Counted from the stretch's first letter, positions 8,261-16,529 are shown. The stretch: 64,000 nucleotides of DNA from Maritimibacter sp. 55A14 (GCF_003122205.1 NZ_QEYE01000002.1:230356-294355); one strand, 5' to 3'. Notes: generated by a model not told the origin, from the sequence alone. A program made the numbers and translations.

Positions 8261-9421
8261 TCAGCGAGACGGCTCAGTCGTCATCGTGAACGGCCGCAAC
8301 CGCTCTCCCCGCACCATCAGTTGCACGAACGCACGGTGGTTGGGGAGGTATACCAGGTCAGACACGTCGACCGAGCCGAGCTGGCGGTGAAACCTCGGTG
8401 CATCCTGTGCGCCGACGCGGAAGATGATCAATGTGCCGGCATTTCCGAGTACGGCCTCGAACACCTCCCGGTCGGTCTGCACGATGTGCTGATGGGCAAG
8501 CGTGAGCCCAATGCCGTACTTGCGCGCTTCGGCCAGCATCCCGGCGAATACCGAAGTCGTAAAGGCGTGGAATTCATCGATGTAGAAGATGAACGGGCGC
8601 CGCTCGGTTTCGGGGAGATTGTGCCGCGTCAAGGCAGCGTTGAGGACGCTGCTCACGATGAGCCCGCCCATGACGTTGGCGTTGTCGCTGCCGAGACGGC
8701 CCTTGGCGAGGTTGATGACCAGCGATTGACCCTTGTCCATGATCTGCCGGAACCGAAGCGGTTCTTGAGGCTCGCAGAGGGATCGTCGCAAGGTGGGGCT
8801 GGCCAAGAAAGCGCCGAGCTTGTTGGCGATCGGTGCGACGCCGTCAGCGGCGTTCTGGTAGTTCATTTTGGGGTATTCCCTGGTCCAGAAGGCATAGACC
8901 TGCGGGTCGGTAACACGGGCCACGACCGAGCGGCGAAAATCCTTCTCGATGAAGAGACGCACGATCTGGCGCATATCGGCATTGGGCTGTTCGAGAAGCG
9001 CCAAGACGGCGTAGCGCAGCAGGTGCTCCATGCGCGCGCCCCAAGCGTCCTTCCACTGCTTCTTGAGCGTTTCGATGAAGCCTGAGGCGACGAGCGGACG
9101 GAAGTCGGCCCCGACACGGGTGAGCGGGTTGTACCCGTAGGGGCTCTCGGGATCGGCCACGTTCCAGTAGAGGTGATCCGTCCCAAGGTCCCCGGACAGC
9201 AGATCGGCGAGATCGCCGTGCGGGTCGAGGAGACAGAAGCCGATCCCGGCCCCGGCGTCTTGCTGCGCCATATTGAACAGCAGCGTCGACTTGCCCGTAC
9301 CAGTCTGGCCGATGATGTACATGTGCATCAGGCGATCGGACAGACGGATGCCGAAGCGATAGGGGCGATAGCGATAATGCGCAATGCCGAGATGGGTGAC
9401 GTGATCGGGCGATGGGAACAT
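8261..9421 (-). CDS. TraD/VirD4-HerA-like coupling ATPase (short form)
   Basis: A 386-residue P-loop ATPase. Walker A is IGQTGTGKSTLLF (about residue 38), a LLDPHGDLADLL segment follows as in conjugative coupling proteins, and Walker B is FIFYIDEFHAFTT (about 290), with a downstream glutamine-containing LTLAHQHIVQTD sensor. Such ATPases pump DNA during conjugation or related translocation. There are no N-terminal membrane helices, unlike the 691-residue relative at 12708-14783, so it resembles the soluble HerA/TraG-C form. It faces away from the DUF3768 gene. The ATG at 9421 is preceded only by a weak GGGGCG site. Likely part of the mobilisation module that extends to 15.7 kb. Confidence 0.8.
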   Translation of the reverse strand: MFPSPDHVTHLGIAHYRYRPYRFGIRLSDRLMHMYIIGQTGTGKSTLLFNMAQQDAGAGIGFCLLDPHGDLADLLSGDLGTDHLYWNVADPESPYGYNPLTRVGADFRPLVASGFIETLKKQWKDAWGARMEHLLRYAVLALLEQPNADMRQIVRLFIEKDFRRSVVARVTDPQVYAFWTREYPKMNYQNAADGVAPIANKLGAFLASPTLRRSLCEPQEPLRFRQIMDKGQSLVINLAKGRLGSDNANVMGGLIVSSVLNAALTRHNLPETERRPFIFYIDEFHAFTTSVFAGMLAEARKYGIGLTLAHQHIVQTDREVFEAVLGNAGTLIIFRVGAQDAPRFHRQLGSVDVSDLVYLPNHRAFVQLMVRGERLRPFTMTTEPSR

Positions 9422-9618
9422 CGCCCCATTCTGCGCCCTGCCCGACCACGTCCCTAGGCTGCCAGAGACGGCACAGCGGAATATCCCCCCTGTCGATAGT
9501 CAGTCACCTAGCCGGATCCGGGGCCCTTTGTATCATGAGGACAGATTGTTCCTCACTTGGATCGCCTTCCGACAGATGCGCCTGCACTTCCGCGGGCTCA
9601 TCTGCATGGGAGGTGATC

Positions 9619-10149
9619 ATGGGAATACTTCAGGACGATGTCATTGGCGACATCGGCGCGGTCCCGGTTTGCAAGGACTGCGGGTCGGAGCGCGTGGCGC
9701 GCGACGCTTGGGCGTGCTGGAACGCCGAAACCGGGCTCTGGGAGCTCGAGACGGTGTTCGATGAGTGTCATTGCCACGTCTGCGAGGAGACGACGACGCT
9801 CGTCTGGAAACGCGTCGAGAGCGTGCCTCGCAAGCGCATCCGGGAGCTCAACGACCTCTACCGGACTGAGGGGCGTGGCAATGGCCTCGTTGTCATTACG
9901 CATGGGGTCCAGGAGAAGGGCGAGGATTTCGTGAATCGCGTCTGCGACGCCGTGCGCGCATTCGACGGCTTCTCAGATAAGAACGACCCATGGGGCGAGC
10001 ACGACTTCGGCTCCGTCGAGATCGAAGGCGAGAAGATCTTCTGGAAGATCGACTACTACGATCCGACGCTGACGGCGGGATCGGAGAATCCGGCCAACGA
10101 GGCGCTCACCAAGCGCGTGCTGACGCTCCTGCTGCCGTCCGAGTATTGA
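9619..10149 (+). CDS. DUF3768 protein with N-terminal zinc-ribbon-like cysteines
   Basis: The 176-residue product has two parts. Residues 15-65 hold two cysteine pairs (VCKDCGSERVARDAW and CHCHVCEETTT) that look like a zinc ribbon. Residues 75-176 match DUF3768: IRELNDLYR, GLVVITHGVQ, DPWGEHDFGSVEIEG, FWKIDYYDPT and a C-terminal TKRVLTLLLPSEY. DUF3768 proteins are common on alphaproteobacterial plasmids and islands; the function is unknown. I chose the ATG at 9619 because GGGAGG stands just before it; the longer open frame to 9412 lies over the divergent ATPase start. A strong terminator follows at 10155. Confidence 0.85.
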   Translation: MGILQDDVIGDIGAVPVCKDCGSERVARDAWACWNAETGLWELETVFDECHCHVCEETTTLVWKRVESVPRKRIRELNDLYRTEGRGNGLVVITHGVQEKGEDFVNRVCDAVRAFDGFSDKNDPWGEHDFGSVEIEGEKIFWKIDYYDPTLTAGSENPANEALTKRVLTLLLPSEY

Positions 10150-10154
10150 GCATA

Positions 10155-10179
10155 CCGCCCCGCCTGGGGCGGTCTTTTT
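10155..10179 (+). terminator. Rho-independent terminator after DUF3768 gene
   Basis: CCGCCCC and GGGGCGG form a perfect 7-bp stem with loop GCCT, followed by TCTTTTT. It begins six bases after the stop codon. Confidence 0.9.
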
Positions 10180-10351
10180 CGAGAGGCGGGTCCGGTTGAG
10201 CCAGCGAGCGGTGATTGGGCACCCCGCCTCCGATTGAGACCGCAGTTGGCTGTCTCTCTAGCATTGCCGCTCGCGGGTTTGATATTCTGGTCCTGGAAGG
10301 ACAGGGTAAGGATAGTCCCCGGTGAACCACCACCCGATCGGCAGGAGGGTG

Positions 10352-10374
10352 CCGGAAAGGTTTCACCTTTCCGG
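10352..10374. promoter_or_regulatory. Perfect 10-bp inverted repeat (hairpin) in a gene-free stretch
   Basis: CCGGAAAGGT and ACCTTTCCGG are perfectly complementary around a 3-base loop (TTC). No T-run follows on either strand, so a simple terminator is unlikely. It sits in the 340-base gene-free stretch (10180-10518) between the DUF3768 terminator and the XRE regulator. It could be a protein-binding site or an RNA hairpin in the leader of the regulator operon. Nothing else was recognised in that stretch except the palindrome at 10474. Confidence 0.5.
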
Positions 10375-10473
10375 ATGAGCAAGCGTCTCGTGCCGGTCGG
10401 GTGGGTGTGCATCGCCAAAGGTGAGTTCTCATCGAAACTGGGGATTTTGCGCCTCCTAGTGTGGAGGAACCCA

Positions 10474-10503
10474 CGCTCGTAAACTGGGGGGAATTTACAA
10501 GCG
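10474..10503. promoter_or_regulatory. Operator-like palindrome upstream of the XRE gene
   Basis: CGCTCGTAAA and TTTACAAGCG are inverted repeats matching at 9 of 10 positions around a 10-base centre (CTGGGGGGAA). The right arm ends 15 bases before the ATG of the XRE-type regulator. Position and symmetry fit an autoregulatory operator, with one dimer covering the promoter or ribosome-binding region. This is inference from position only. Confidence 0.5.
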
Positions 10504-10518
10504 TAACCAACCAGACAT

Positions 10519-10872
10519 ATGGCAACCGAGTTCTCACTCGATCTCCGCGCGGCGCGGCGCAAAGCGGGGTTCGTGCAGAGCGATATCGCTCATTTATTGG
10601 CGTCGCACCAATCGGCAGTTTCCGACCTGGAACAAGGACGGCGGCGGCCGACCTTGGCCGAGATCGTCAAACTCTCGCTGATCTACGGCCGGTCCTTCGA
10701 GAGCCTCTTCGCGATGATCATGGCCGAGGCCAAGCGGGATCTGCGCAAACGGGCGAAGACGCTGCCAAAGAACGTCCGCTCCTACGTCGGCACATTCAAC
10801 CGCACCTCCTCGATCGAACGGCTGCGGGATCGGCTGGCCGAGGGCGATGGAACCGAGGAGTATGGCGGTTAG
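10519..10872 (+). CDS. XRE-family DNA-binding regulator
   Basis: The 117-residue protein has a Cro/CI-type helix-turn-helix in residues 8-65: LRAARRKAGFVQSDIAHLL, SHQSAVSDLEQGRRRPT, then LAEIVKLSLIYGRSFESLF. The basic C-terminal part (about 70-117: AEAKRDLRKRAKTLP) may bind DNA or a partner. It overlaps the next gene by 11 bases, so it is co-translated with the RuvC-like protein. A palindrome just upstream (10474-10503) is its likely operator. It probably controls the downstream mobilisation genes; this is inferred from position. Confidence 0.85.
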   Translation: MATEFSLDLRAARRKAGFVQSDIAHLLASHQSAVSDLEQGRRRPTLAEIVKLSLIYGRSFESLFAMIMAEAKRDLRKRAKTLPKNVRSYVGTFNRTSSIERLRDRLAEGDGTEEYGG

Positions 10873-11344
10873 CAGGTTTCTCGGCATTGCCGCGGCCTCG
10901 GGACGGGTCGGCTGCGTCTACGTGATCCACGGCCGGCTCCGGGACTGGCAGATCTCGGGCACGGCGTCGCGGTCGCCCGAAGATGCGGCAATGCACGCAC
11001 AACGCTGGATCACACGGCTGGAACCGGAGGCCGTCGTGACCGAGAAGATTACAAAGACCTCGCACAAGGGCGAGAAGACGCGGGCCATCATCGCGGCCAT
11101 GGCCGATACGGCCGCGCAGTTCCACGTCTACGACATCTCGGTCGCGCGGGTGCAGTCCTACCGGAACAAATACGAAGAGGCTGCGGCGCTCGCCGAACTA
11201 TATCCCGAGATCAAGGATTGGCTACCGCCAGAACGTCGGTTCTATGACAATGAGCCGCGCAACACCGTCCTTTTCGAGGCCCTGGCCCTTGTGCACAAGG
11301 TACTCGATGATCCCACGACAGCCATTGCCGCCAGCATGGGATAG
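10862..11344 (+). CDS. RuvC/RNase H-fold-like protein
   Basis: A 160-residue protein. It starts with RFLGIAAASGRVGCVYVIHG, a glycine-rich strand-turn-strand like the first catalytic motif of RNase H-fold resolvases, but the usual Asp is replaced by the Gly-Ile-Ala-Ala run. A middle segment PEAVVTEKITKTSHKG fits the second strand, with a Glu in the RuvC motif-II position, and AIIAAMADTAAQ the following helix. C-terminal region: NTVLFEALALVHKVLDD. The active site is therefore incomplete or changed. I chose the ATG at 10862, which overlaps the end of the XRE gene. The tight coupling suggests a partner role in control or DNA processing. Fold assignment is tentative. Confidence 0.55.
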   Translation: MAVSRFLGIAAASGRVGCVYVIHGRLRDWQISGTASRSPEDAAMHAQRWITRLEPEAVVTEKITKTSHKGEKTRAIIAAMADTAAQFHVYDISVARVQSYRNKYEEAAALAELYPEIKDWLPPERRFYDNEPRNTVLFEALALVHKVLDDPTTAIAASMG

Positions 11345-11414
11345 CGCCCGCGAGTGATTGACAAGCTGCAACGAAAGGTTTCAGCTTCTTCGATATTAGC
11401 TAAAGGACATTTTC

Positions 11415-12158
11415 ATGAGATCATATGATGCAGCGCGGTCGCTTTATGGATTCCTCGGGTTCTGTTCTTGGTGTCTGGTCATCGTGGGGGGCGTCGTCGC
11501 CTTGTTCGGGGCCGCCGCTCTCAACGAAATGAACTCTTTCGGCCGCAGTCCGTCTGCGATGGCCCTGCTCGTCAGCCTGTTGCCAGGAACTGGAATGTGT
11601 TTTGCAGGCTTTCTAAGCCTGGCGGTTGTGCAGAACGGGCGTGCGACGGTCGACATGGCCGAATACACCCAGCAGATGCTGAAGATCGCACGTGACCAGC
11701 TCGAAGTCTCGAAACAGGCGCTGCGGCAGGGGGGCGCTTTGGACCAGGGATACGCGGCTCTTAATACCACCGGCGAAGGAGCGGCGGCCGAAAATCTGGT
11801 GCCGGATGGCGAGGCCGCCAAATCCGGCGGCGGGTACGCGTCCAAGAGTGAGAAAGCGCCCGTCCGCGCCTCGGATGAGAAACCCGCGTTGGTGGTTCCT
11901 GATCACAAACCTGGCGACCTCATCGAATACCGCACCAAGCTGATCCGCGTTGATGAAGCCGGCTACGATTTTGCGGGTCGCATTCACGAGAGTTTCGAGA
12001 CCGCAGCGGCATATGTGGACCAAGACACCGCTCTGCCGCCCAAGACACCTGACGAGCCGAAACTTGTCACCGATCGCCATGCCACCGATTCACGCGCGCA
12101 GCAGGGCGACGCACAGTTGGCGCCGCCCCGAACCAGCGGGCCGGATTCTGCGGTCTGA
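11415..12158 (+). CDS. Membrane protein with long soluble tail, unknown function
   Basis: The 247-residue protein has two transmembrane helices: about 12-38 (FLGFCSWCLVIVGGVVALFG) and 50-75 (MALLVSLLPGTGMCFAGFLS). The remaining 170 residues are soluble, mostly low-complexity and charged (Ala, Glu, Lys, Pro), with an ordered patch near 155-190 (HKPGDLIEYRTKLIRVDEAG). The two-helix hairpin with a large cytoplasmic tail is common among proteins of conjugation modules, but I recognise no family. It lies between the XRE pair and the candidate transfer origin at 12183. Confidence 0.6.
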   Translation: MRSYDAARSLYGFLGFCSWCLVIVGGVVALFGAAALNEMNSFGRSPSAMALLVSLLPGTGMCFAGFLSLAVVQNGRATVDMAEYTQQMLKIARDQLEVSKQALRQGGALDQGYAALNTTGEGAAAENLVPDGEAAKSGGGYASKSEKAPVRASDEKPALVVPDHKPGDLIEYRTKLIRVDEAGYDFAGRIHESFETAAAYVDQDTALPPKTPDEPKLVTDRHATDSRAQQGDAQLAPPRTSGPDSAV

Positions 12159-12182
12159 CCCGGCTATGAGTTGTAACCTGAC

Positions 12183-12224
12183 CCCCATACTGACCCCCAA
12201 CCTCTATGGGGGTCCGGTATGGGG
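12183..12224. promoter_or_regulatory. Long nested hairpin, candidate transfer origin or control element
   Basis: Two stems are nested. CCCCATAC (12183-12190) pairs perfectly with GTATGGGG (12217-12224), and inside it ACCCCCA (12193-12199) pairs with TGGGGGT (12207-12213) around a 7-base loop, with only 2- and 3-base bulges between. This gives 15 base pairs. It lies in the 190-base gap just upstream of the coupling ATPase and replication-relaxation genes. No T-run follows, so it is not an ordinary terminator. Conjugative origins often show such inverted repeats next to the nick site. Confidence 0.5.
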
Positions 12225-12348
12225 AAACACGGGCGAACATACCGGATCGGTGCAGAACCAAATCGCCACTCCGCATCCCGTGACTTCACCTGCATTTGCA
12301 GCTGACTCCCCACCCGCGCCACCCTTCTCTGCCGAGAGGCTATGAGCG

Positions 12349-12708
12349 ATGCGCATCTCGGTCACGCACCATACGATCCGGAAGGGCTTTGTGCTGAAGA
12401 CGACCTATTATGAGGTTCATCTGCGCGTCGCCTTCACGCACGAGGAAAAGCAGATCATCCGGCAACGCAATCTGCTGAAGACCAAGCTCATGGATCGCCG
12501 ACCGGCGAATGCGAAGAACGATGCCCGGGACGAGAAGTTCGAACTCCGGGTCGAACACCTCATGGACGAGCGGCACGACCGGTTTCTCTGCGCCACGCCG
12601 AGCCAGTCCAAGATCTACGAAGAGCAACTGCTCGATGCGCTCCGGCAGATGAAGCTCTGGCTCGATGACAATGCCGATACGGCCGACCCGACGGTGATCG
12701 AATTCTGA
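12349..12708 (+). CDS. Unknown 119-residue protein of the mobilisation module
   Basis: The product is soluble, basic at the start (MRISVTHHTIRKGFVLKTTY) and rich in charged residues, with a possible helical end (LLDALRQMKLWLDDNADTA). No family recognised. It has a GAGAGG site upstream, and its stop overlaps the start of the coupling ATPase (TGATG), so the two are translationally coupled. The region KTTYYEVHLRVAFTHEEKQ reads like a short beta sheet and could be a DNA- or protein-binding adaptor; that is a guess from composition only. Confidence 0.65.
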   Translation: MRISVTHHTIRKGFVLKTTYYEVHLRVAFTHEEKQIIRQRNLLKTKLMDRRPANAKNDARDEKFELRVEHLMDERHDRFLCATPSQSKIYEEQLLDALRQMKLWLDDNADTADPTVIEF

Positions 12709-14783
12709 TGGCGCGATCGGCGGCAGAAGACTTCGGTGGACTGTTCGTGGCCGTCTTGGGCCTGGCCCTCGTCCTCGCCATCGCCATGACGGTCACCGCC
12801 TTCGCCTTCCTCGCGATTCCGGCATATATCGGCTACCGAGTCTGGAAGGATAACCCACAGCGCCTCGAGCGCCTCGCGCGTGCAGAGACCATGGTTTTGT
12901 ACAATCACGCCCTGGCCGGGACGGTGCGCCTTTCGGACGAAGACATCGAAACCGCCCTCGCGCAGCACTGGCCGCCCGACCTGCCGGGTTCCCTACGCAT
13001 CCAGCTTCTTGATATCGGCAAAGCCCTCTTCGCGCAGGAAGGCTTGTCGTCGGACATCCCGCCGGTCCCGGCGCTCTGCAACACCGTCGAGGGCGCCCGC
13101 TACCGCGATATGCTGGCGCGGACCGGCCAGGCCCGAAGCGACCGCGGGATGGTGATGCAGGCGCTCGATACGATCTCTGCGGCTCTGGCCCCGATTGCCA
13201 ATGCCGTGCCGCCAATCGAGGGCGATGTGCTGGTCGAGGTGACCCAGTTCACCCATCCGCTCGGGCAGGCAGTCCAGAACGTCATCGCGCCGTTCTTCCA
13301 GGACAACGACTACATGCTCTTCAAAGGGCTGCGGCAGACGCTCGACGCCAATCTGGGCGCCACGCATCGCTCGAACCCGGTCTATCCCGTCGACTACAAG
13401 GGCGATGATGTCGTCGACACCTATTTGCGCGGCACGCTTCTGAAGGAACTGTTCCGCCTCAAGACGCCATTCGCGATTCCCGAGGAACGGCGCTTCGAAC
13501 ACACGCATATCGTGGCTGGGTCGGGTCACGGCAAAACCCAGACGCTCCAGTATTTCATTGCCAAAGATCTCGAAGCCGTGGCTTGTGGCGACCGCTCGGT
13601 CGTTATCATCGACAGCCAGGGCGATTTGATCAATACGATCCTGAAAGCCAAGGTTTTGCCGCCTGAGCGGATCGTGCTGATCGATCCCGAGGACATCGGC
13701 TATCCGGTCTGCCTGAACCTCTTCTCGGTCGGCCAGGACCGATTGGAAAGCTACATTCCGCTCGAACGCGAGCGTCTCACCAACTCGATCATCGAACTCT
13801 ACGACTTCGTGCTCGGCTCGCTGCTGTCGGCGGGCATGACCGCCAAGCAGAGCGTTGTCTTCCGTTACGTAACGCGGCTCATGTTCCATATCCCGGGCGC
13901 GACCATTCACACGCTGCGCGACCTAATGGAACCCGGTGGCACCGAGAAATACCGTGACCATATCGCGAAACTCGACGGGACGCCCCGGCGCTTTTTCGAG
14001 ACCGAGTTCGACAGCAAGGAATTCGCCAATACCAAGACCCAGGTCTTGCGTCGGCTCTACGGCGTCCTCGAAAACCAGACCTTCGAGCGGATGTTTTCGC
14101 ACCCACAGTCAAAGTTCGACATGTTCACCGAGATGAACGCGGGCAAGCTGATACTCATCAACACCACCAAGAGCCTCTTGAAGGAACAAGGCACCGAGGT
14201 CTTCGGGCGGTTCTTCATCGCGCTCATCGCCCAGGCCGCCCAGGAACGGGCCACCCTGCCCGACTGGGACCGCTTGCCCGTCATGGTCTATATCGATGAA
14301 GCGCAAGACTACTTCGACCAGAACATCGGTCTCATCCTGAGCCAAGCGCGCAAATACAAGGTCGGGATGGTCATGGCGCACCAATACCTTGGCCAGCTTT
14401 CGAATGGCCTTCAGGAGGCCTTCGAGGCCAACACGTCGATCAAGCTGGCAGGTGGCGTCTCCGCTCGCGATGCCCGCGTTCTAGCAGGCCAGATGTCGGC
14501 CGATCCGCAGCTGATTCAGCAGCAGCCAAAGGGCACCTTCGCGACCTACGTTCGAGGACTGACCGAGCGTGCGGTGCCAATGAGCTTCCCGTTCTTCGTT
14601 TTGGAGAACCTGCCACGAGCTTCAAAAGAAGACATTGAGGCCATCCGGCAACAGTGCCGCCAAGCCTATGCGGAGCCTTGGTCACCCAAGGTCGCCCATG
14701 AGGATTCAGACGATGCAGAGCCGCCGGAGCCACCGCCAGAAAACGACCCGGACGATCCCCTGAAGCCTTCGCCGGAGCTCTAA
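12708..14783 (+). CDS. Membrane-anchored TraD/VirD4-like coupling ATPase
   Basis: The 691-residue protein starts with transmembrane helices (about 15-45: FVAVLGLALVLAIAMTVTAF). The ATPase domain follows: Walker A AGSGHGKTQTLQYFI (about 271), an IDSQGDLINTILKA segment, and Walker B VMVYIDEAQDYFDQNIG (about 525), with MAHQYLGQLSNGLQEA as the sensor. The order matches type IV coupling proteins that link the relaxosome to a DNA-translocating channel in the inner membrane. The tail is proline/aspartate-rich and disordered. No genes for a mating pore (VirB) are in the window, so the element may be mobilised by a helper. It is coupled to the 119-residue gene before it. Confidence 0.88.
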   Translation: MARSAAEDFGGLFVAVLGLALVLAIAMTVTAFAFLAIPAYIGYRVWKDNPQRLERLARAETMVLYNHALAGTVRLSDEDIETALAQHWPPDLPGSLRIQLLDIGKALFAQEGLSSDIPPVPALCNTVEGARYRDMLARTGQARSDRGMVMQALDTISAALAPIANAVPPIEGDVLVEVTQFTHPLGQAVQNVIAPFFQDNDYMLFKGLRQTLDANLGATHRSNPVYPVDYKGDDVVDTYLRGTLLKELFRLKTPFAIPEERRFEHTHIVAGSGHGKTQTLQYFIAKDLEAVACGDRSVVIIDSQGDLINTILKAKVLPPERIVLIDPEDIGYPVCLNLFSVGQDRLESYIPLERERLTNSIIELYDFVLGSLLSAGMTAKQSVVFRYVTRLMFHIPGATIHTLRDLMEPGGTEKYRDHIAKLDGTPRRFFETEFDSKEFANTKTQVLRRLYGVLENQTFERMFSHPQSKFDMFTEMNAGKLILINTTKSLLKEQGTEVFGRFFIALIAQAAQERATLPDWDRLPVMVYIDEAQDYFDQNIGLILSQARKYKVGMVMAHQYLGQLSNGLQEAFEANTSIKLAGGVSARDARVLAGQMSADPQLIQQQPKGTFATYVRGLTERAVPMSFPFFVLENLPRASKEDIEAIRQQCRQAYAEPWSPKVAHEDSDDAEPPEPPPENDPDDPLKPSPEL

Positions 14784-14802
14784 GCGGGCATATCTTGCGT
14801 TT

Positions 14803-15681
14803 ATGGGTATACAGCAGACAGACCGCCTGGGACGGGCCACCTTTCACCATATTGAGCCGCGCATTGGCGTTCGTCCAACCGAACGCGAGATCCGGTGGCT
14901 GAAACACATCGAGCGGCATGGGCCGCAATCGTCCGAGTTCCTGTTCGAGCTGACGCGGGACACACACCGCTGCAAGGATACGGCGCTCAGAGACATGCAG
15001 AAGCTCCGGGCTGGTGGCTATCTCAGGCTGCCGCGGCAGCAACGCGCGACCGAGCGGGCCGAATTCCAATCATACATATACGACCTCACCAAGCAGTCTC
15101 AGGACTACCTAAAGAGTCTGGGAATTGCGGAGAAAACGATCCGGCCGACCGGGCACTGGTGGCACGCCTATGCCATCTCGGCCGTCACCAGCACCTTGGA
15201 CACCCGCGCGCGAAGGCGGGGGCGGGAGTTTATCCCCGCGCACAAGATTCTGGAGCGAAATGGCGCCGAACTGGGCATCCCGATTGGCGGCAAGTGGATC
15301 ATTCCGGACCAATTGTTCGCTGTGCGGTATGCGGATGGCTTTCGCGCCTTTCTCTTGGAGGTAGATCGAGCGACTGAGCCACTGCGTTCCAGTCATGCTC
15401 GAAAGAGCCTCATCCAATCGGTCGATCTGTATGCCGAGATGTTCGCCAGGGACCTGCATCGTCGGCACTATGGTCTCAAGTCCAGCACAGCGGTCCTGTA
15501 TGTGTTCACCAATCCAAGCCGGTTGGCGGTGTTCCAAAGGATGGTTCAGGAACGAGCGGGGCCGCTGACTGGCCGTTTCTTATGCAAGGCGCTTCCTGAA
15601 CGGCTCACATGGGAAAGTCTGGACGAACTGCATCAGAGGCCGTGGCTGACGGGTGGCGGTCAAGAGGTGGCAGGGTTGTAG
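14803..15681 (+). CDS. Replication-relaxation family protein
   Basis: A 292-residue protein. The first 100 residues form a winged-helix-like region (PTEREIRWLKHIERHGPQS, then a TALRDMQKLRAGGYL wing). The second part (about 125-280) carries an ordered alpha/beta core with HAYAISAVTSTLDTRAR and WIIPDQLFAVRYADG, followed by FLLEVDRATEPLRS. This is the layout of the replication-relaxation family found on Gram-positive and some alphaproteobacterial mobile elements, whose members act in plasmid replication or DNA relaxation. The glutamate-aspartate in LLEVDRATE recalls a nuclease core but no activity is proven. It follows the coupling ATPase by 19 bases and is probably in the same operon. Confidence 0.75.
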   Translation: MGIQQTDRLGRATFHHIEPRIGVRPTEREIRWLKHIERHGPQSSEFLFELTRDTHRCKDTALRDMQKLRAGGYLRLPRQQRATERAEFQSYIYDLTKQSQDYLKSLGIAEKTIRPTGHWWHAYAISAVTSTLDTRARRRGREFIPAHKILERNGAELGIPIGGKWIIPDQLFAVRYADGFRAFLLEVDRATEPLRSSHARKSLIQSVDLYAEMFARDLHRRHYGLKSSTAVLYVFTNPSRLAVFQRMVQERAGPLTGRFLCKALPERLTWESLDELHQRPWLTGGGQEVAGL

Positions 15682-15709
15682 CGGGCACGCGCCATGGCAA
15701 GAGGCACAG

Positions 15710-16045
15710 ATGGTTTCTGAGACTGGAGAGGTAGCATCGCCGGTTACCAGTCGCCCGAATATGATCACCGATGAGACGATAAACTTCATCGAAGCTGTAG
15801 ACGGCCGAAAGACTATGAAGGGAGCCAAGGCTTTCTCAGACGAGAATCATGATCTTTCTGTGGTTGATATCGCCAAACTTATTGACCTGCACCGCGATGA
15901 CATTCGGCTCCCTCCGGTGAAAATCGGGACGACGAAATTTTTTCGGCATCAGCGCGACCTTCAACCATTCAAGAAATTCAATGAGCATAAGGACGCATGC
16001 ATCCGCGCAGAGCACGGGCTGTTCTGTTCGATCGTAGGTGCATGA
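15710..16045 (+). CDS. Hypothetical 111-residue protein
   Basis: An open frame from the ATG at 15710 (AGAGG stands about five bases before it). The product starts MVSETGEVASPVTSRPNM and contains a mid-part with a possible short helix-turn-helix (LSVVDIAKLIDLHRDDI). The end (EHGLFCSIVGA) is not characteristic. No family recognised. It lies between the replication-relaxation gene and the H-NS-like gene on the same strand. Coding potential is not certain, because base composition is mixed and no homology is evident. Confidence 0.4.
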   Translation: MVSETGEVASPVTSRPNMITDETINFIEAVDGRKTMKGAKAFSDENHDLSVVDIAKLIDLHRDDIRLPPVKIGTTKFFRHQRDLQPFKKFNEHKDACIRAEHGLFCSIVGA

Positions 16046-16121
16046 TCTCATTGTGTCTGGGTAAAACATCGAATAGCGTCACGGAAACTATCTTCCAATC
16101 GCATAGAAATGGAGCTTCGAT

Positions 16122-16439
16122 ATGGCGAATGTGGATCTCAGCAATCTCGATCTCAAAGATCTAAAGGCGCTGCAAAAAGATGTTTCAAAAGCCATCAAGC
16201 AATACGAAGAGCGCCGGCGAAAAGAAGCCTTGGCCGCGGCCGAAGCAACGGCACAAAAGATGGGGTTCACGCTCGCCGAACTGACTCGGGAGAAGACCAA
16301 GCCGCGCGCCGCCTCCGCTCCGAAATATCGGCACCCCGAGAACGCATCCATCACTTGGACTGGGCGCGGGCGCAAACCGAAATGGTTTATGGAGGCGATA
16401 GCGTCGGGCAAGTCGCCGGACGATTTGCTTATTGTCTAG
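16122..16439 (+). CDS. H-NS-like nucleoid-associated protein
   Basis: The 105-residue protein has the H-NS layout: an N-terminal coiled coil for oligomerisation (about 5-50: LKDLKALQKDVSKAIKQYEE) and a C-terminal DNA-binding domain (about 75-105) with WTGRGRKPKWFMEAI, the GRGRKPxW core that enters the minor groove of AT-rich DNA. H-NS proteins silence foreign AT-rich genes. Encoded next to AT-rich islands, this one may silence the CDI and other acquired genes or reduce the burden of the element it sits on. Alphaproteobacterial members of this type are annotated as H-NS histone family. An insertion sequence remnant follows directly. Confidence 0.88.
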   Translation: MANVDLSNLDLKDLKALQKDVSKAIKQYEERRRKEALAAAEATAQKMGFTLAELTREKTKPRAASAPKYRHPENASITWTGRGRKPKWFMEAIASGKSPDDLLIV

Positions 16440-16529
16440 ATGAGATCGATCGGCGGATCGTGGTGGGCGCGATGGGTTGATCCTGCACTGGGCAGAGACC
16501 GGACATCGTCTGCGCCAGCCGAGTGAGTA

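Noticed and set aside
8144..9085. 313-codon plus-strand frame opposite the coupling ATPase
   Set aside because: It lies within the Walker-motif-bearing ATPase gene on the minus strand, has no domain and a composition typical of an antisense frame in GC-rich DNA.
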